Of a DNA stretch of 11,786 nucleotides, positions 1 to 6,080 are shown piece by piece; position 1 is the stretch's first letter, and each line of letters starts with the position of its first letter. The DNA is from Clostridiales bacterium (GTDB lineage Bacteria > Bacillota > Clostridia > Oscillospirales > CAG-272), in the NCBI GenBank assembly GCA_012511425.1, contig JAAZGC010000113.1:1-11786 (forward strand). The letters are read 5' to 3'. The notes beneath the pieces were generated by a model. That model did not search any database, had not been told where the DNA came from, and saw nothing but the letters and a program-made list of their open reading frames with translations. The translations under genes were made by a program, and so were the position numbers.

Positions 1-11
1 AAGGTTTTGTT

Positions 12-848
12 GTGATGAAAATAAGTCTTTTTCTTGATGTAGTATACCAGCTTGCAAAAGAAAGCTATCTCAGCTTTTCCGAAGCTCTTGTTTATATACG
101 GGAGCTGGGAATTTCCGGAGTTGAGCCGGGAATTGACAGTGTAAATAAAGCCGGTGGCTGCGAAAAATTCCGATCGGTAATTGAAGATGCCGGACTCAGG
201 ATATATGCCTGTCACAAATTCACGAGACTTTATGAAGACAGTGATCTTCAAAACGGCATGCGCTTCGTTGACGAAGCTAAGGCGCTCGGTGCCGAAGCTG
301 CGCTGATACTGCCGGGTCCGGTTGAATCGATGGGCAGGAGAGAGGAAGAACGCACCCAAATGGCTCATCAGCTTTCAAAATTAGCCGAATACTCGGAAAA
401 GTCAGGTATTATGCTCTGCCTCGAAAACTTTTCAAGACCCGAATGTCCGTATACCTTTATCGAAGACTTCGTTTATCTCCTTAAAAATGTGCCGGGACTT
501 TATATGAACTTTGACAGCGGCAACTTTTGCTTTGTCGGGCAAAGTCCTTCGCAGGCTGCGGATATTATCTCAAAGCTGCGGCCGATTCCCTTCTCAAATG
601 TGCATTTCAAGAATTATTCCTTTGAAAAGTATAACGATAATCCGTCAACAGCCGGAAAAACCCCGGATGGAAAAGCATTTTATTCTTACCCTGTCATCAG
701 CGGCGGTGCGGTCGATCTTAATTATATATTTGATGTTTTGAAAGCTATCGGATATGACGGAAACATCTCCATAGAAAACGGGGGTATATATCCGGCTGAG
801 CCTGCGCTTACCGATTCGGTTGAATGGCTTAAAACGAGGATTAAATGA
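12..848 (+). CDS. Sugar phosphate isomerase/epimerase-like TIM-barrel protein
   Basis: The 278-residue product looks like the xylose-isomerase-like TIM-barrel superfamily (AP endonuclease 2 / IolE-type sugar isomerases and epimerases). These soluble enzymes isomerise or epimerise sugars or sugar phosphates using a divalent metal. The expected ligands sit at the ends of successive barrel strands: Glu138 in LCLENF, Asp168 in MNFDSGNF, His198 in VHFKNY and Glu255 in ISIENGG. An early strand carries GISGVEPG, the usual 'GFDGVE' position. Length is normal for the family (about 260-290). Translation could begin at GTG 12 or ATG 15; the only visible Shine-Dalgarno-like sequence is AAGG at the window edge, so the start is not settled. 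It is the first visible gene of a + strand operon, and its stop overlaps the next start (ATGA). The substrate cannot be deduced from sequence, and no sugar transporter or kinase is adjacent. Confidence 0.85.
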   Translation: MMKISLFLDVVYQLAKESYLSFSEALVYIRELGISGVEPGIDSVNKAGGCEKFRSVIEDAGLRIYACHKFTRLYEDSDLQNGMRFVDEAKALGAEAALILPGPVESMGRREEERTQMAHQLSKLAEYSEKSGIMLCLENFSRPECPYTFIEDFVYLLKNVPGLYMNFDSGNFCFVGQSPSQAADIISKLRPIPFSNVHFKNYSFEKYNDNPSTAGKTPDGKAFYSYPVISGGAVDLNYIFDVLKAIGYDGNISIENGGIYPAEPALTDSVEWLKTRIK

Positions 849-1348
849 GGATTCTTGTCTTTTCCGACTCGCACGGCTTAAAGGGAAATATATTAAAGGC
901 GCTTAACCGCCACAGAAACGATACCGATCTCGCCATACATCTCGGAGACGGAATCGGAGACATGATGGCGCTGAAAGACGATTATCCGCAAATCGCATTT
1001 GCCGCTGTTGCGGGTAACTGCGATTCAACGCCTATACGAAAGGTTTATTCGGCAAATGAAGAAGAAAACTTCTCGTTTGAAGGCGTCAGAATATTTGCCT
1101 GCCACGGACACAGGTTTTCGGTAAAATACAAATATGACGAATTAATCAAAGAAGCGCTGAAAAACAGATGCAGCCTGATACTGTTCGGTCATACCCATCA
1201 GCCGGTCGAAAGATTCGTTGACAGCGAAAACGGCAGAATACATATTTTCAATCCCGGAAGCATCTCCCGCCCCGACAGCGGTCCTCCGAGCTACGGTTAT
1301 ATCAATATAAATAACGGTCAGATGCTGCTTTCTCACGGAAGATTTTGA
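845..1348 (+). CDS. YfcE/MJ0936-family metallophosphoesterase
   Basis: This 167-residue cytoplasmic protein is a small calcineurin-like phosphoesterase of the YfcE/MJ0936 family, whose members hydrolyse phosphodiesters with two metal ions. All blocks are present in order: SDSHG (Asp8, His10), HLGDG (Asp35), GNCD (Asn58), CHGHR (His87) and GHTH (His116, His118), followed by FNPGSISRP, which is typical of this subfamily. Length is normal (about 155-180). The ATG overlaps the upstream TGA (ATGA) with GAGGA at 836-840, which points to translational coupling with the isomerase-like gene. The stop TGA in turn overlaps the proposed TTG start of the next gene. The physiological substrate is unknown for most of the family. 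Linkage to a putative sugar isomerase is suggestive but not decisive. Confidence 0.92.
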   Translation: MRILVFSDSHGLKGNILKALNRHRNDTDLAIHLGDGIGDMMALKDDYPQIAFAAVAGNCDSTPIRKVYSANEEENFSFEGVRIFACHGHRFSVKYKYDELIKEALKNRCSLILFGHTHQPVERFVDSENGRIHIFNPGSISRPDSGPPSYGYININNGQMLLSHGRF

Positions 1349-1944
1349 CGCAAGATAATGAAATGAATCAATACACTCCACCTCACAATCCCAAAAAAGC
1401 AATTATTCTTTCTCTGCTCTGTTTCATTGCGGCAGCAGGGCTGCTTATTGCGGGAGCACTTGATGTCGGCTACCGGCTTTTGATGCAGCTTGCCGCTTTG
1501 ACTGCAGCTGTCGCGGGAATACAGATCACAAGCCGCTTTATACTCAGCGTCTATACCTATATTGTCGAGACGAACGAAGACGGCGGTTTTGATTTCATAG
1601 TGATCAAAAATGCGAATAAATCCCGTAAAACAGTCTGTAATCTGAATATGTCCACCGGTATAGCCATAGTTCCTCACAGTCGGATGAAGGAAACGGAAAA
1701 ACAGTTCGGACGTATAAAAAGAAGTTTTTATTATACTTCGAATATGACCTCGATAAAACCGGAGGATTCAAATACGAATCCGGGTGCCGAAACATCTTTT
1801 TATGATTATGTTTTTGAGTTTAACAATGAAATTCATGTTATTGTAATCGAATGTTCCGAAAGTTTCATGAACTATATTAAAGCTCGAATCGGAAACCAGG
1901 AGCAGACAAACGATACGATCGATAGTTTTGGTAACGGAGAATAA
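1345..1944 (+). CDS. Unrecognised two-helix membrane protein
   Basis: I do not recognise this protein. It has a short polar N-terminus, two hydrophobic segments (about residues 19-38 and 44-62) joined by a short turn, and then about 135 soluble residues. The soluble part alternates hydrophobic and polar residues, as a beta-rich domain would (FDFIVIKN, YDYVFEF, IHVIVIEC), and ends in a short acidic/polar tail. A pleckstrin-homology-like fold on a helical hairpin is one possible reading, but this is inference only. The start is uncertain: TTG at 1345 overlaps the upstream stop and has GGAAG only 3 nt before it, while ATG at 1363 (residue 7) lacks a clear ribosome binding site. Tight packing between the phosphoesterase and the small peptide argues it is a real operon member. 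The protein is probably membrane-anchored with its C-terminal domain in the cytoplasm. Confidence 0.7.
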   Translation: MTQDNEMNQYTPPHNPKKAIILSLLCFIAAAGLLIAGALDVGYRLLMQLAALTAAVAGIQITSRFILSVYTYIVETNEDGGFDFIVIKNANKSRKTVCNLNMSTGIAIVPHSRMKETEKQFGRIKRSFYYTSNMTSIKPEDSNTNPGAETSFYDYVFEFNNEIHVIVIECSESFMNYIKARIGNQEQTNDTIDSFGNGE

Positions 1945-1947
1945 ACG

Positions 1948-2022
1948 ATGTATTATATTATTTTTGTAATCACAGTCGGTTTATCGGCAATAATGCTTTA
2001 TGAAGCTTTTAAAAAAAGATAA
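1948..2022 (+). CDS. 24-residue single-helix membrane peptide
   Basis: A short reading frame begins at ATG 1948, three bases after the preceding stop, with GGAGA at 1936-1940 (7-nt spacing), a better ribosome binding site than that of the gene before it. The product is MYYIIFVITVGLSA followed by IMLYEAFKKR: about 18 hydrophobic residues and then a basic KKR end. This is the pattern of a single-pass small membrane protein with a cytoplasmic C-terminus. Its last codons (AAA AAA AGA) form the A-tract that serves as the U-tract of the antisense terminator, and its TAA lies inside the hairpin at 2018-2043. It is below the size cut-off of usual gene callers. It could be a regulatory subunit of the neighbouring membrane protein, but that is speculation. 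Expression is untested. Confidence 0.55.
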   Translation: MYYIIFVITVGLSAIMLYEAFKKR

Positions 2023-2043
2023 GACCGCAGATGCGGTCTTATC
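2011..2043 (-). terminator. Intrinsic terminator of the lysR gene, shared by converging transcripts
   Basis: There is a perfect 11-bp inverted repeat: GATAAGACCGC at 2018-2028, tetraloop 2029-2032, GCGGTCTTATC at 2033-2043. Read on the - strand the stem is followed directly by seven Ts (2017-2011), a textbook rho-independent terminator for the LysR-type gene. On the + strand the hairpin is followed by ATTCAG-like sequence without a U-run, so it should work less well for the operon ending at 2022. The stem includes the + strand TAA (2020-2022) and overlaps the - strand TGA (2042-2044). Confidence 0.85.
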
Positions 2044-2990
2044 AGTTATATTCAGTATTTGGTTCCGATTCGCTCTCATGTAGCTTGACATCAGCCAATA
2101 TTTCGCATATAAATTGCTTCGGCGCCGCTGAAAGCGGAATCTTTTTCAGTCTTGTCAACAAGAACCATCTCGGAGGAATAGGCTTATTCAACCTTACTTT
2201 TCTCAGCTCTCCTGATTCAAGATATATTCTTGCAAAGTCCTCTACGATAAAGGCAGCTCCTATTCCTCTTAATGCAAACTGCAGAATAAGATCGTTTTGA
2301 GCCAGTTCTATTGACGGCTCAAGATCATGCACGCCGGATTTACGGAAATGAGCTTCTATGTATTTTCTCGTGCTTGTACCTCGATCGAGCATTATAAGCG
2401 GATAATCGGAAAGCCGGGCAACATCCGCCGCTTGACCGTCCTTAAACAGACCGTTGAATTTTTCACTTTGGGAACAGACAAGTATATCGTTTATCGTTCT
2501 AACCGGTATCGCTTCAACATCGCTCTCGAGTTCTGCCGGCTCGCTTATAACGCAAAAATCGATCTGCCCGCTTCTCAATGCTTTCAATGTTTCGGAAGTT
2601 GAATTATTAGTTATCGAAAGCTTGATTTTAGGATATTCTTCGTTGAATCGTTCTATGTAATCGAGCAAAAAGAATTCAAGCGTCATATCCGATGCGCCGA
2701 TTCGTAAAACGCCGCCGTTAAGCGCGCTTATTTCTCGCAGCTTGTCTTCGCCGGCTTCGATATTCGTAAAAGCCGAGTTGATATACCCATATAAAAGTTC
2801 CCCTTCGGGTGTAAAGATTAATGCCGCGGCTGGTTCTGAAAAATAACATTGTACCAAGCGCTGACTCAAGCTGAGCAACACCGTTTGACACGGCCGGCTG
2901 AGTTACATAAAGCCGCTTTGCGGCACCCGAAATGCTGCCGCTCCTGGCGACCTCAACAAAAATCTTATAAAGCGAAAGATTATCAATCAT
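2042..2990 (-). pseudogene. LysR-family transcriptional regulator, frameshifted
   Basis: Two overlapping - strand frames together make one LysR-type regulator of about 315 residues, the normal family size. The first frame (ATG 2990) begins MIDNLSLYKIFVEVA and carries the winged helix-turn-helix (SISGAAKRLYVTQPAVS, then LESALGTMLFFRTSRGI). It loses the expected sequence after that point and ends at 2718. The second frame picks up exactly there with TPEGELLYGY and continues through a complete effector-binding domain (GGVLRIGAS ... KIKLSI ... ISEPAEL ... FALRGIGAAF) to 2042. The break fits one extra T in the codons AAT CTT(T)ACA CCC, that is, an A too many in AAA at 2813-2815 on the + strand. 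Start 2990 is preferred over 3005 because GGAAG (2999-3003) stands 8 nt before it. Both halves are otherwise intact, so a recent mutation or a sequencing/assembly error is likely. The target genes are unknown. Confidence 0.85.
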
Positions 2991-3034
2991 TGTCGACACT
3001 TCCATCCGTACCCAATCATTGATTTATCTTTTTT

Positions 3035-3063
3035 AGTATATCACTATTATTTGTCGGTGTCAA
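3035..3063 (-). promoter_or_regulatory. Sigma-A promoter of the lysR-type gene
   Basis: On the - strand there is TTGACA (3063-3058), a 17-bp spacer and TATACT (3040-3035), a near-perfect vegetative promoter. Transcription would start near 3028, giving a leader of about 38 nt before ATG 2990. Such a good promoter in front of a frameshifted gene suggests the gene was recently, or still is, in use. Confidence 0.85.
3051..3063. promoter_or_regulatory. Candidate LysR-type operator (T-N11-A)
   Basis: TTGTCGGTGTCAA has symmetric ends (TTG...CAA) and fits the T-N11-A core bound by LysR-type regulators. It covers the -35 box of the lysR promoter and lies between the divergent genes, which is the classical arrangement for negative autoregulation. 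The inner symmetry is poor, so this is a suggestion only. Confidence 0.35.
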
Positions 3064-3108
3064 CCGAAATTTATGTTTATTTTCAAACCATTCTTCCAAG
3101 GTACTGTC

Positions 3109-5418
3109 ATGTCAGAAAATGTCTTTAATTATTACGCCCCTTTCATTCAGGACTATATTTATTCCCACGGTTGGAATTCTCTGCATCCGGTTCAGGTCGA
3201 AGCAGCAAAGGTGCTGTTTGAAACGGAAAACAACCTGTTGTTATGCTCCGGAACCGCATCAGGAAAAACGGAGGCAGCTTTTTTTCCCATTCTCAGCATG
3301 ATGACTCAGCAGCCGCCGAAATCAATCGGCTGTCTTTATATCGCACCTCTGAAAAGCCTTATCAACGATCAGTTTGAGCGGATGTCCGATCTTCTAGATG
3401 AAAGCGGTATTAAAGTCATTCACTGGCACGGCGATGTCGCGATGTCGCAGAAAAACAAGATTCTTAAGGACCCTTCGGGAATATTGCAGATAACTCCCGA
3501 ATCGCTTGAAAGCATGCTGATGAACCGTTCAAACGACATTGTGCGTTTGTTCGGAGATCTGCGCTTTATTGTAATCGATGAGATGCATATTCTGACCGGC
3601 TCCGATCGAGGTTCACAGATTATCTGTCAGCTTTGCAGGATAGGGCGGCTGATCGGTTATCATCCGCGCAGGATCGGTTTATCGGCCACTTTAGGAGATG
3701 TAAGAGTTGCCGCGCTCTGGCTTGGTGCCGGCAGCGGCAGAGATACCGACGCTCCGGCAATTCCCGTCGGGAAGCTGACATGGAGGCTGGGGCTTGAGCA
3801 TTTCTTCATAAACAACTCAAACGCCAATCAGACCGATGATTTTGTCAAAGACCTTTATCTTAATGAAAACGGAAATGCCCTGCTAAACGGCGATTCCCCG
3901 GAAGAGATCGATCCGGAAACCGGATTGCCGGTAATTTATGATACCGAGCCGGCGGCTATTGATCCCGGATACGAGTATATCTATGACTGCACCAAGGGCA
4001 GAAAATGTCTTGTCTTTTCCAACTCAAGAGAGGAAACCGAATATATAACTCAGACACTTCGGCAGATAGCCGAAAATCGCGGTGAGCCGGATCTTTTCAA
4101 TATTCATCACGGTTTTCTTTCCTCATCGATCCGCGAAGAGGCAGAATTGATGCTTAAAGATGACGATATTCAGAATGTTACCTGCGCCACCGTTACGCTT
4201 GAGCTCGGTATCGATATCGGAAGGCTTGAAAGAGTGATCCAGCTTGAATCACCGCACTCGGTTTCTAGCTTTCTGCAGCGGCTCGGAAGAAGCGGCCGCC
4301 GTGGTGCTCCACCCGAAATGATGATGGTCTTCCGCGAGGATTACCCGCTTCCGAATACCCCCCTGCCCCAACTTATTCCGTGGGAACTGCTGCGCGCGAT
4401 CGCTGTAATACAGCTTTACATTGAAGAGCGATTCATTGAACCGCCGAGAATCAAAAAGCTGCCGTTTTCGCTGATGTTTCATCAGACCCTCTCCTGCATT
4501 GCCTCTTCCGGTGCACTTACCGCAGGTCGTCTTGCTGACACTATAATGAATCTGCCGGTTTTCTCCGGAGTTTCAAAGGAAGATTATAAAACTCTCCTGC
4601 TGGCGATGCTTCAGAGAAATTTCATCGAGATAACCGATGAAAACGAGATCATTATCGGGATGAAAGGAGAGCGGCTAATAAACTCGTTCAAGTTTTACGC
4701 AGTTTTTAAGGATACCGATGACTACACTGTGAGATGCGAATCGGATGAGATCGGCATTATAACCACTCCGCCGCCTGTCGGTGACCGCTTCGCACTTGCC
4801 GGACGGGTTTGGGAAGTAACCGAGCTTGATATTCCGAGAAAGCTTATTTTTGTCAAGAAGGTTCGCGGCAAAATGGAAATATCCTGGCCGGGAGATTACG
4901 GTGAAATCGATACGAGAATACTCGAAAGAATGAAGCAGGTGCTGACGGAGGATACAGTATATCCCTATCTTAAGCAAAATGCCGTACGTCGGCTCGATAT
5001 GGCAAGAGCGGTAGCGCGCAATACCGATATGCTCAAACACGCCGTTGTGCATTTAGGCGGTTTCAATTATGTGCTTTTCCCCTGGCTCGGAACCCGTTCG
5101 TTCAGAACAATGCGCAAATTCCTTGGTGCAAACGGCGCACCTCTGCGCATTTCAAATATAGAATATGAAGGCTGCTGCTATATAACATTCCATATGGAAG
5201 ACGGCGATGAGAGAGAGTTAATTGAACACCTCTGTGAAATTGCCGAAACCGAAGGTGTCGATTGCGATAAACTTAGCGGCGGTGACATTCCTCTATTCGA
5301 GAAATACGACGATTGCCTGCCGGACGAGCTTCTTCACAAGGCATATGCCGCCGACCGTTTACGGAGTGACGAGGTTATTAAACGTTTGCGGCAGTTCAGA
5401 GCGGAATATGAAAACTGA
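3109..5418 (+). CDS. Compact Lhr-like DEAD/DEAH-box ATP-dependent helicase
   Basis: This superfamily 2 helicase has 769 residues. From Met 3109 the motifs are: Q-like region HPVQ (26-29), Walker A SGTASGKT (47-54), Ia APLKSL (79-84), DEMH box (157-160), SAT (192-194), IV VFSNSREE (302-309), HHGFLS (333-338), V TLELGIDIG (363-371) and VI QRLGRSGRRG (390-399). The 'HHG...' element and 'LELGIDIG' are typical of the Lhr group, 3'-5' DNA or RNA:DNA helicases linked to repair. The remaining 370 residues would hold the winged-helix and Lhr-core-like parts. E. coli Lhr is about twice as long, so this is a short form. ATG 3109 has AAGG 7 nt upstream; ATG 3073 in the same frame has none. It is transcribed divergently from the lysR gene and I found no strong + strand promoter. 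The exact substrate is unknown. Confidence 0.88.
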   Translation: MSENVFNYYAPFIQDYIYSHGWNSLHPVQVEAAKVLFETENNLLLCSGTASGKTEAAFFPILSMMTQQPPKSIGCLYIAPLKSLINDQFERMSDLLDESGIKVIHWHGDVAMSQKNKILKDPSGILQITPESLESMLMNRSNDIVRLFGDLRFIVIDEMHILTGSDRGSQIICQLCRIGRLIGYHPRRIGLSATLGDVRVAALWLGAGSGRDTDAPAIPVGKLTWRLGLEHFFINNSNANQTDDFVKDLYLNENGNALLNGDSPEEIDPETGLPVIYDTEPAAIDPGYEYIYDCTKGRKCLVFSNSREETEYITQTLRQIAENRGEPDLFNIHHGFLSSSIREEAELMLKDDDIQNVTCATVTLELGIDIGRLERVIQLESPHSVSSFLQRLGRSGRRGAPPEMMMVFREDYPLPNTPLPQLIPWELLRAIAVIQLYIEERFIEPPRIKKLPFSLMFHQTLSCIASSGALTAGRLADTIMNLPVFSGVSKEDYKTLLLAMLQRNFIEITDENEIIIGMKGERLINSFKFYAVFKDTDDYTVRCESDEIGIITTPPPVGDRFALAGRVWEVTELDIPRKLIFVKKVRGKMEISWPGDYGEIDTRILERMKQVLTEDTVYPYLKQNAVRRLDMARAVARNTDMLKHAVVHLGGFNYVLFPWLGTRSFRTMRKFLGANGAPLRISNIEYEGCCYITFHMEDGDERELIEHLCEIAETEGVDCDKLSGGDIPLFEKYDDCLPDELLHKAYAADRLRSDEVIKRLRQFRAEYEN

Positions 5419-5430
5419 AGGATAAACAAA

Positions 5431-5456
5431 CAAAAAAGCGGGTTCTCCCGCTTTCA
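5431..5456 (-). terminator. Terminator downstream of rplS
   Basis: AAAGCGGG (5435-5442), loop TTCT, CCCGCTTT (5447-5454) forms an 8-bp hairpin. On the - strand it is followed by a T-rich run (the AAAAAA ending at 5437 read in reverse), making an intrinsic terminator about 50 nt after the rplS stop. It also lies 17 nt beyond the helicase stop on the + strand, but there only a short U-run follows, so it may be weaker in that direction. Confidence 0.8.
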
Positions 5457-5502
5457 GCTGGGGAACTCCCACTTTAATGTTATTCAGTTTCTCAAAATTG
5501 AT

Positions 5503-5874
5503 TTATTTGTCAGCCTTATCGCTGCCGTCGTAAATCATTTCCTTGACCTTGGAGCTCTTGCCGACACGGTCGCGCAGATAGTAAAGCTTAGCGCGTCTGA
5601 CTTTTCCGCGGCGGGTAATAACAACGTCTCCGATGTTCGGAGAGTGGATCGGGAATAACTTTTCCACGCCTACGCCGTAAGCTATGCGGCGAACGGTGAA
5701 TGTTTCGGATACACCGGAACCGCGTTTCGCGATAATTGTGCCTTCAAAATACTGAGTACGCTCGTGATTGCCTTCTTTGATTTTTGTGGCTACTCTGACG
5801 TTGTCGCCGACATTAAGTACGGGAGGGTTCTTTTTCAACTGATCCTGCGTAAAGAGTTGGACTTTTCTGTTCAT
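5503..5874 (-). CDS. rplS: 50S ribosomal protein L19
   Basis: The 123-residue basic protein matches bacterial L19 along its length. This protein sits at the 30S/50S interface of the ribosome. Recognisable blocks are PPVLNVGDNVRV, then RTQYFEGTIIAKRGSGVSETFTVR, GVGVEKLFPIHSP and RRGKVRRAKLYYLRDRVGKSSKVKE. The usual length is about 115; the extra residues form an acidic/lysine-rich tail (DGSDKADK). ATG 5874 has AGAGGAAG at 5881-5888, a good ribosome binding site. In many bacteria rplS is part of rpsP-rimM-trmD-rplS. Here it appears alone, with its own consensus promoter and long leader, and a terminator behind it, between a helicase gene and a glycosyltransferase gene. Confidence 0.98.
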   Translation of the reverse strand: MNRKVQLFTQDQLKKNPPVLNVGDNVRVATKIKEGNHERTQYFEGTIIAKRGSGVSETFTVRRIAYGVGVEKLFPIHSPNIGDVVITRRGKVRRAKLYYLRDRVGKSSKVKEMIYDGSDKADK

Positions 5875-6018
5875 TGCTTGCTTCCTCTGTAATACTACGG
5901 ATGTTCATGCGCAGTGCAGCGGATCATCCTGATAATTTTTTCCCGGTTACTGAATTGAGCACCCTTTTTCGGTGTCAGATCGGCGGCCGTCTTGCTGCTG
6001 CAGTGTCCGGGCATAACA
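5875..6018 (-). promoter_or_regulatory. Long 5' leader of rplS (candidate L19 leader RNA)
   Basis: About 145 nt separate the predicted start of transcription (near 6018) from the rplS ATG, far more than the other genes here have. A leader upstream of rplS is a known autoregulatory RNA class in Firmicutes (L19 leader). Pairings seen by eye are CCCGG/CCGGG between 6011-6007 and 5946-5942, a small hairpin GACACC/GGTG at 5974-5960, and TGCAGC/GCTGCA between 6002-5997 and 5920-5915. The first and third cross each other, so they would be alternatives or a pseudoknot. I cannot confirm a match to the published consensus. Confidence 0.5.
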
Positions 6019-6024
6019 AATAGT

Positions 6025-6053
6025 ATTATACCACTTTTTTGTGTTACAGTCAA
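6025..6053 (-). promoter_or_regulatory. Sigma-A promoter of rplS
   Basis: TTGACT (6053-6048), a 17-bp spacer and a perfect TATAAT (6030-6025) on the - strand. This is one of the best promoters in the window, as expected for a ribosomal protein gene. It lies about 30 bp beyond the stop of the upstream glycosyltransferase gene. Confidence 0.9.
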
Positions 6054-6075
6054 TTGTAACACCGAATATGTTACA
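6041..6075. repeat. Cluster of three TGTTACA elements over the rplS -35 box
   Basis: GTGTTACA (6041-6048), six bases, then TGTAACAC (6055-6062) is a perfect 8-bp inverted repeat whose centre contains the -35 hexamer. A third copy, TGTTACA at 6069-6075, is inverted relative to the middle one with a 7-bp gap. Centre-to-centre steps are 13 and 14 bp. The layout suits a dimeric repressor competing with RNA polymerase. The neighbouring sequence lacks a U-run, so it is not an intrinsic terminator of the glycosyltransferase gene. The spacing does not fit the GlnR/TnrA consensus (TGTNA-N7-TNACA). Confidence 0.5.
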
Positions 6076-6080
6076 TTATT

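Noticed and set aside
1142..1795. Several antisense frames across the phosphoesterase and membrane protein genes
   Set aside because: They overlap well-supported + strand genes, lack ribosome binding sites and show no recognisable domain.
2805..2820. Programmed +1 frameshifting at CUU UAC in the lysR gene
   Set aside because: CUU slipping to UUU is possible in principle, but the next codon (UAC) is neither a stop nor rare-looking, and there is no stimulatory upstream Shine-Dalgarno or downstream structure. A simple indel is the better explanation.
3073..3108. Helicase start at ATG 3073
   Set aside because: No ribosome binding site precedes it, and the added residues are not helicase-like. 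ATG 3109 has AAGG at the right distance.
6055..6075. Hairpin TGTAACA/TGTTACA as terminator of the glycosyltransferase gene
   Set aside because: The 7-bp AT-rich stem is not followed by a U-run in the - direction, and it overlaps the rplS promoter region. A protein-binding site is the better reading.
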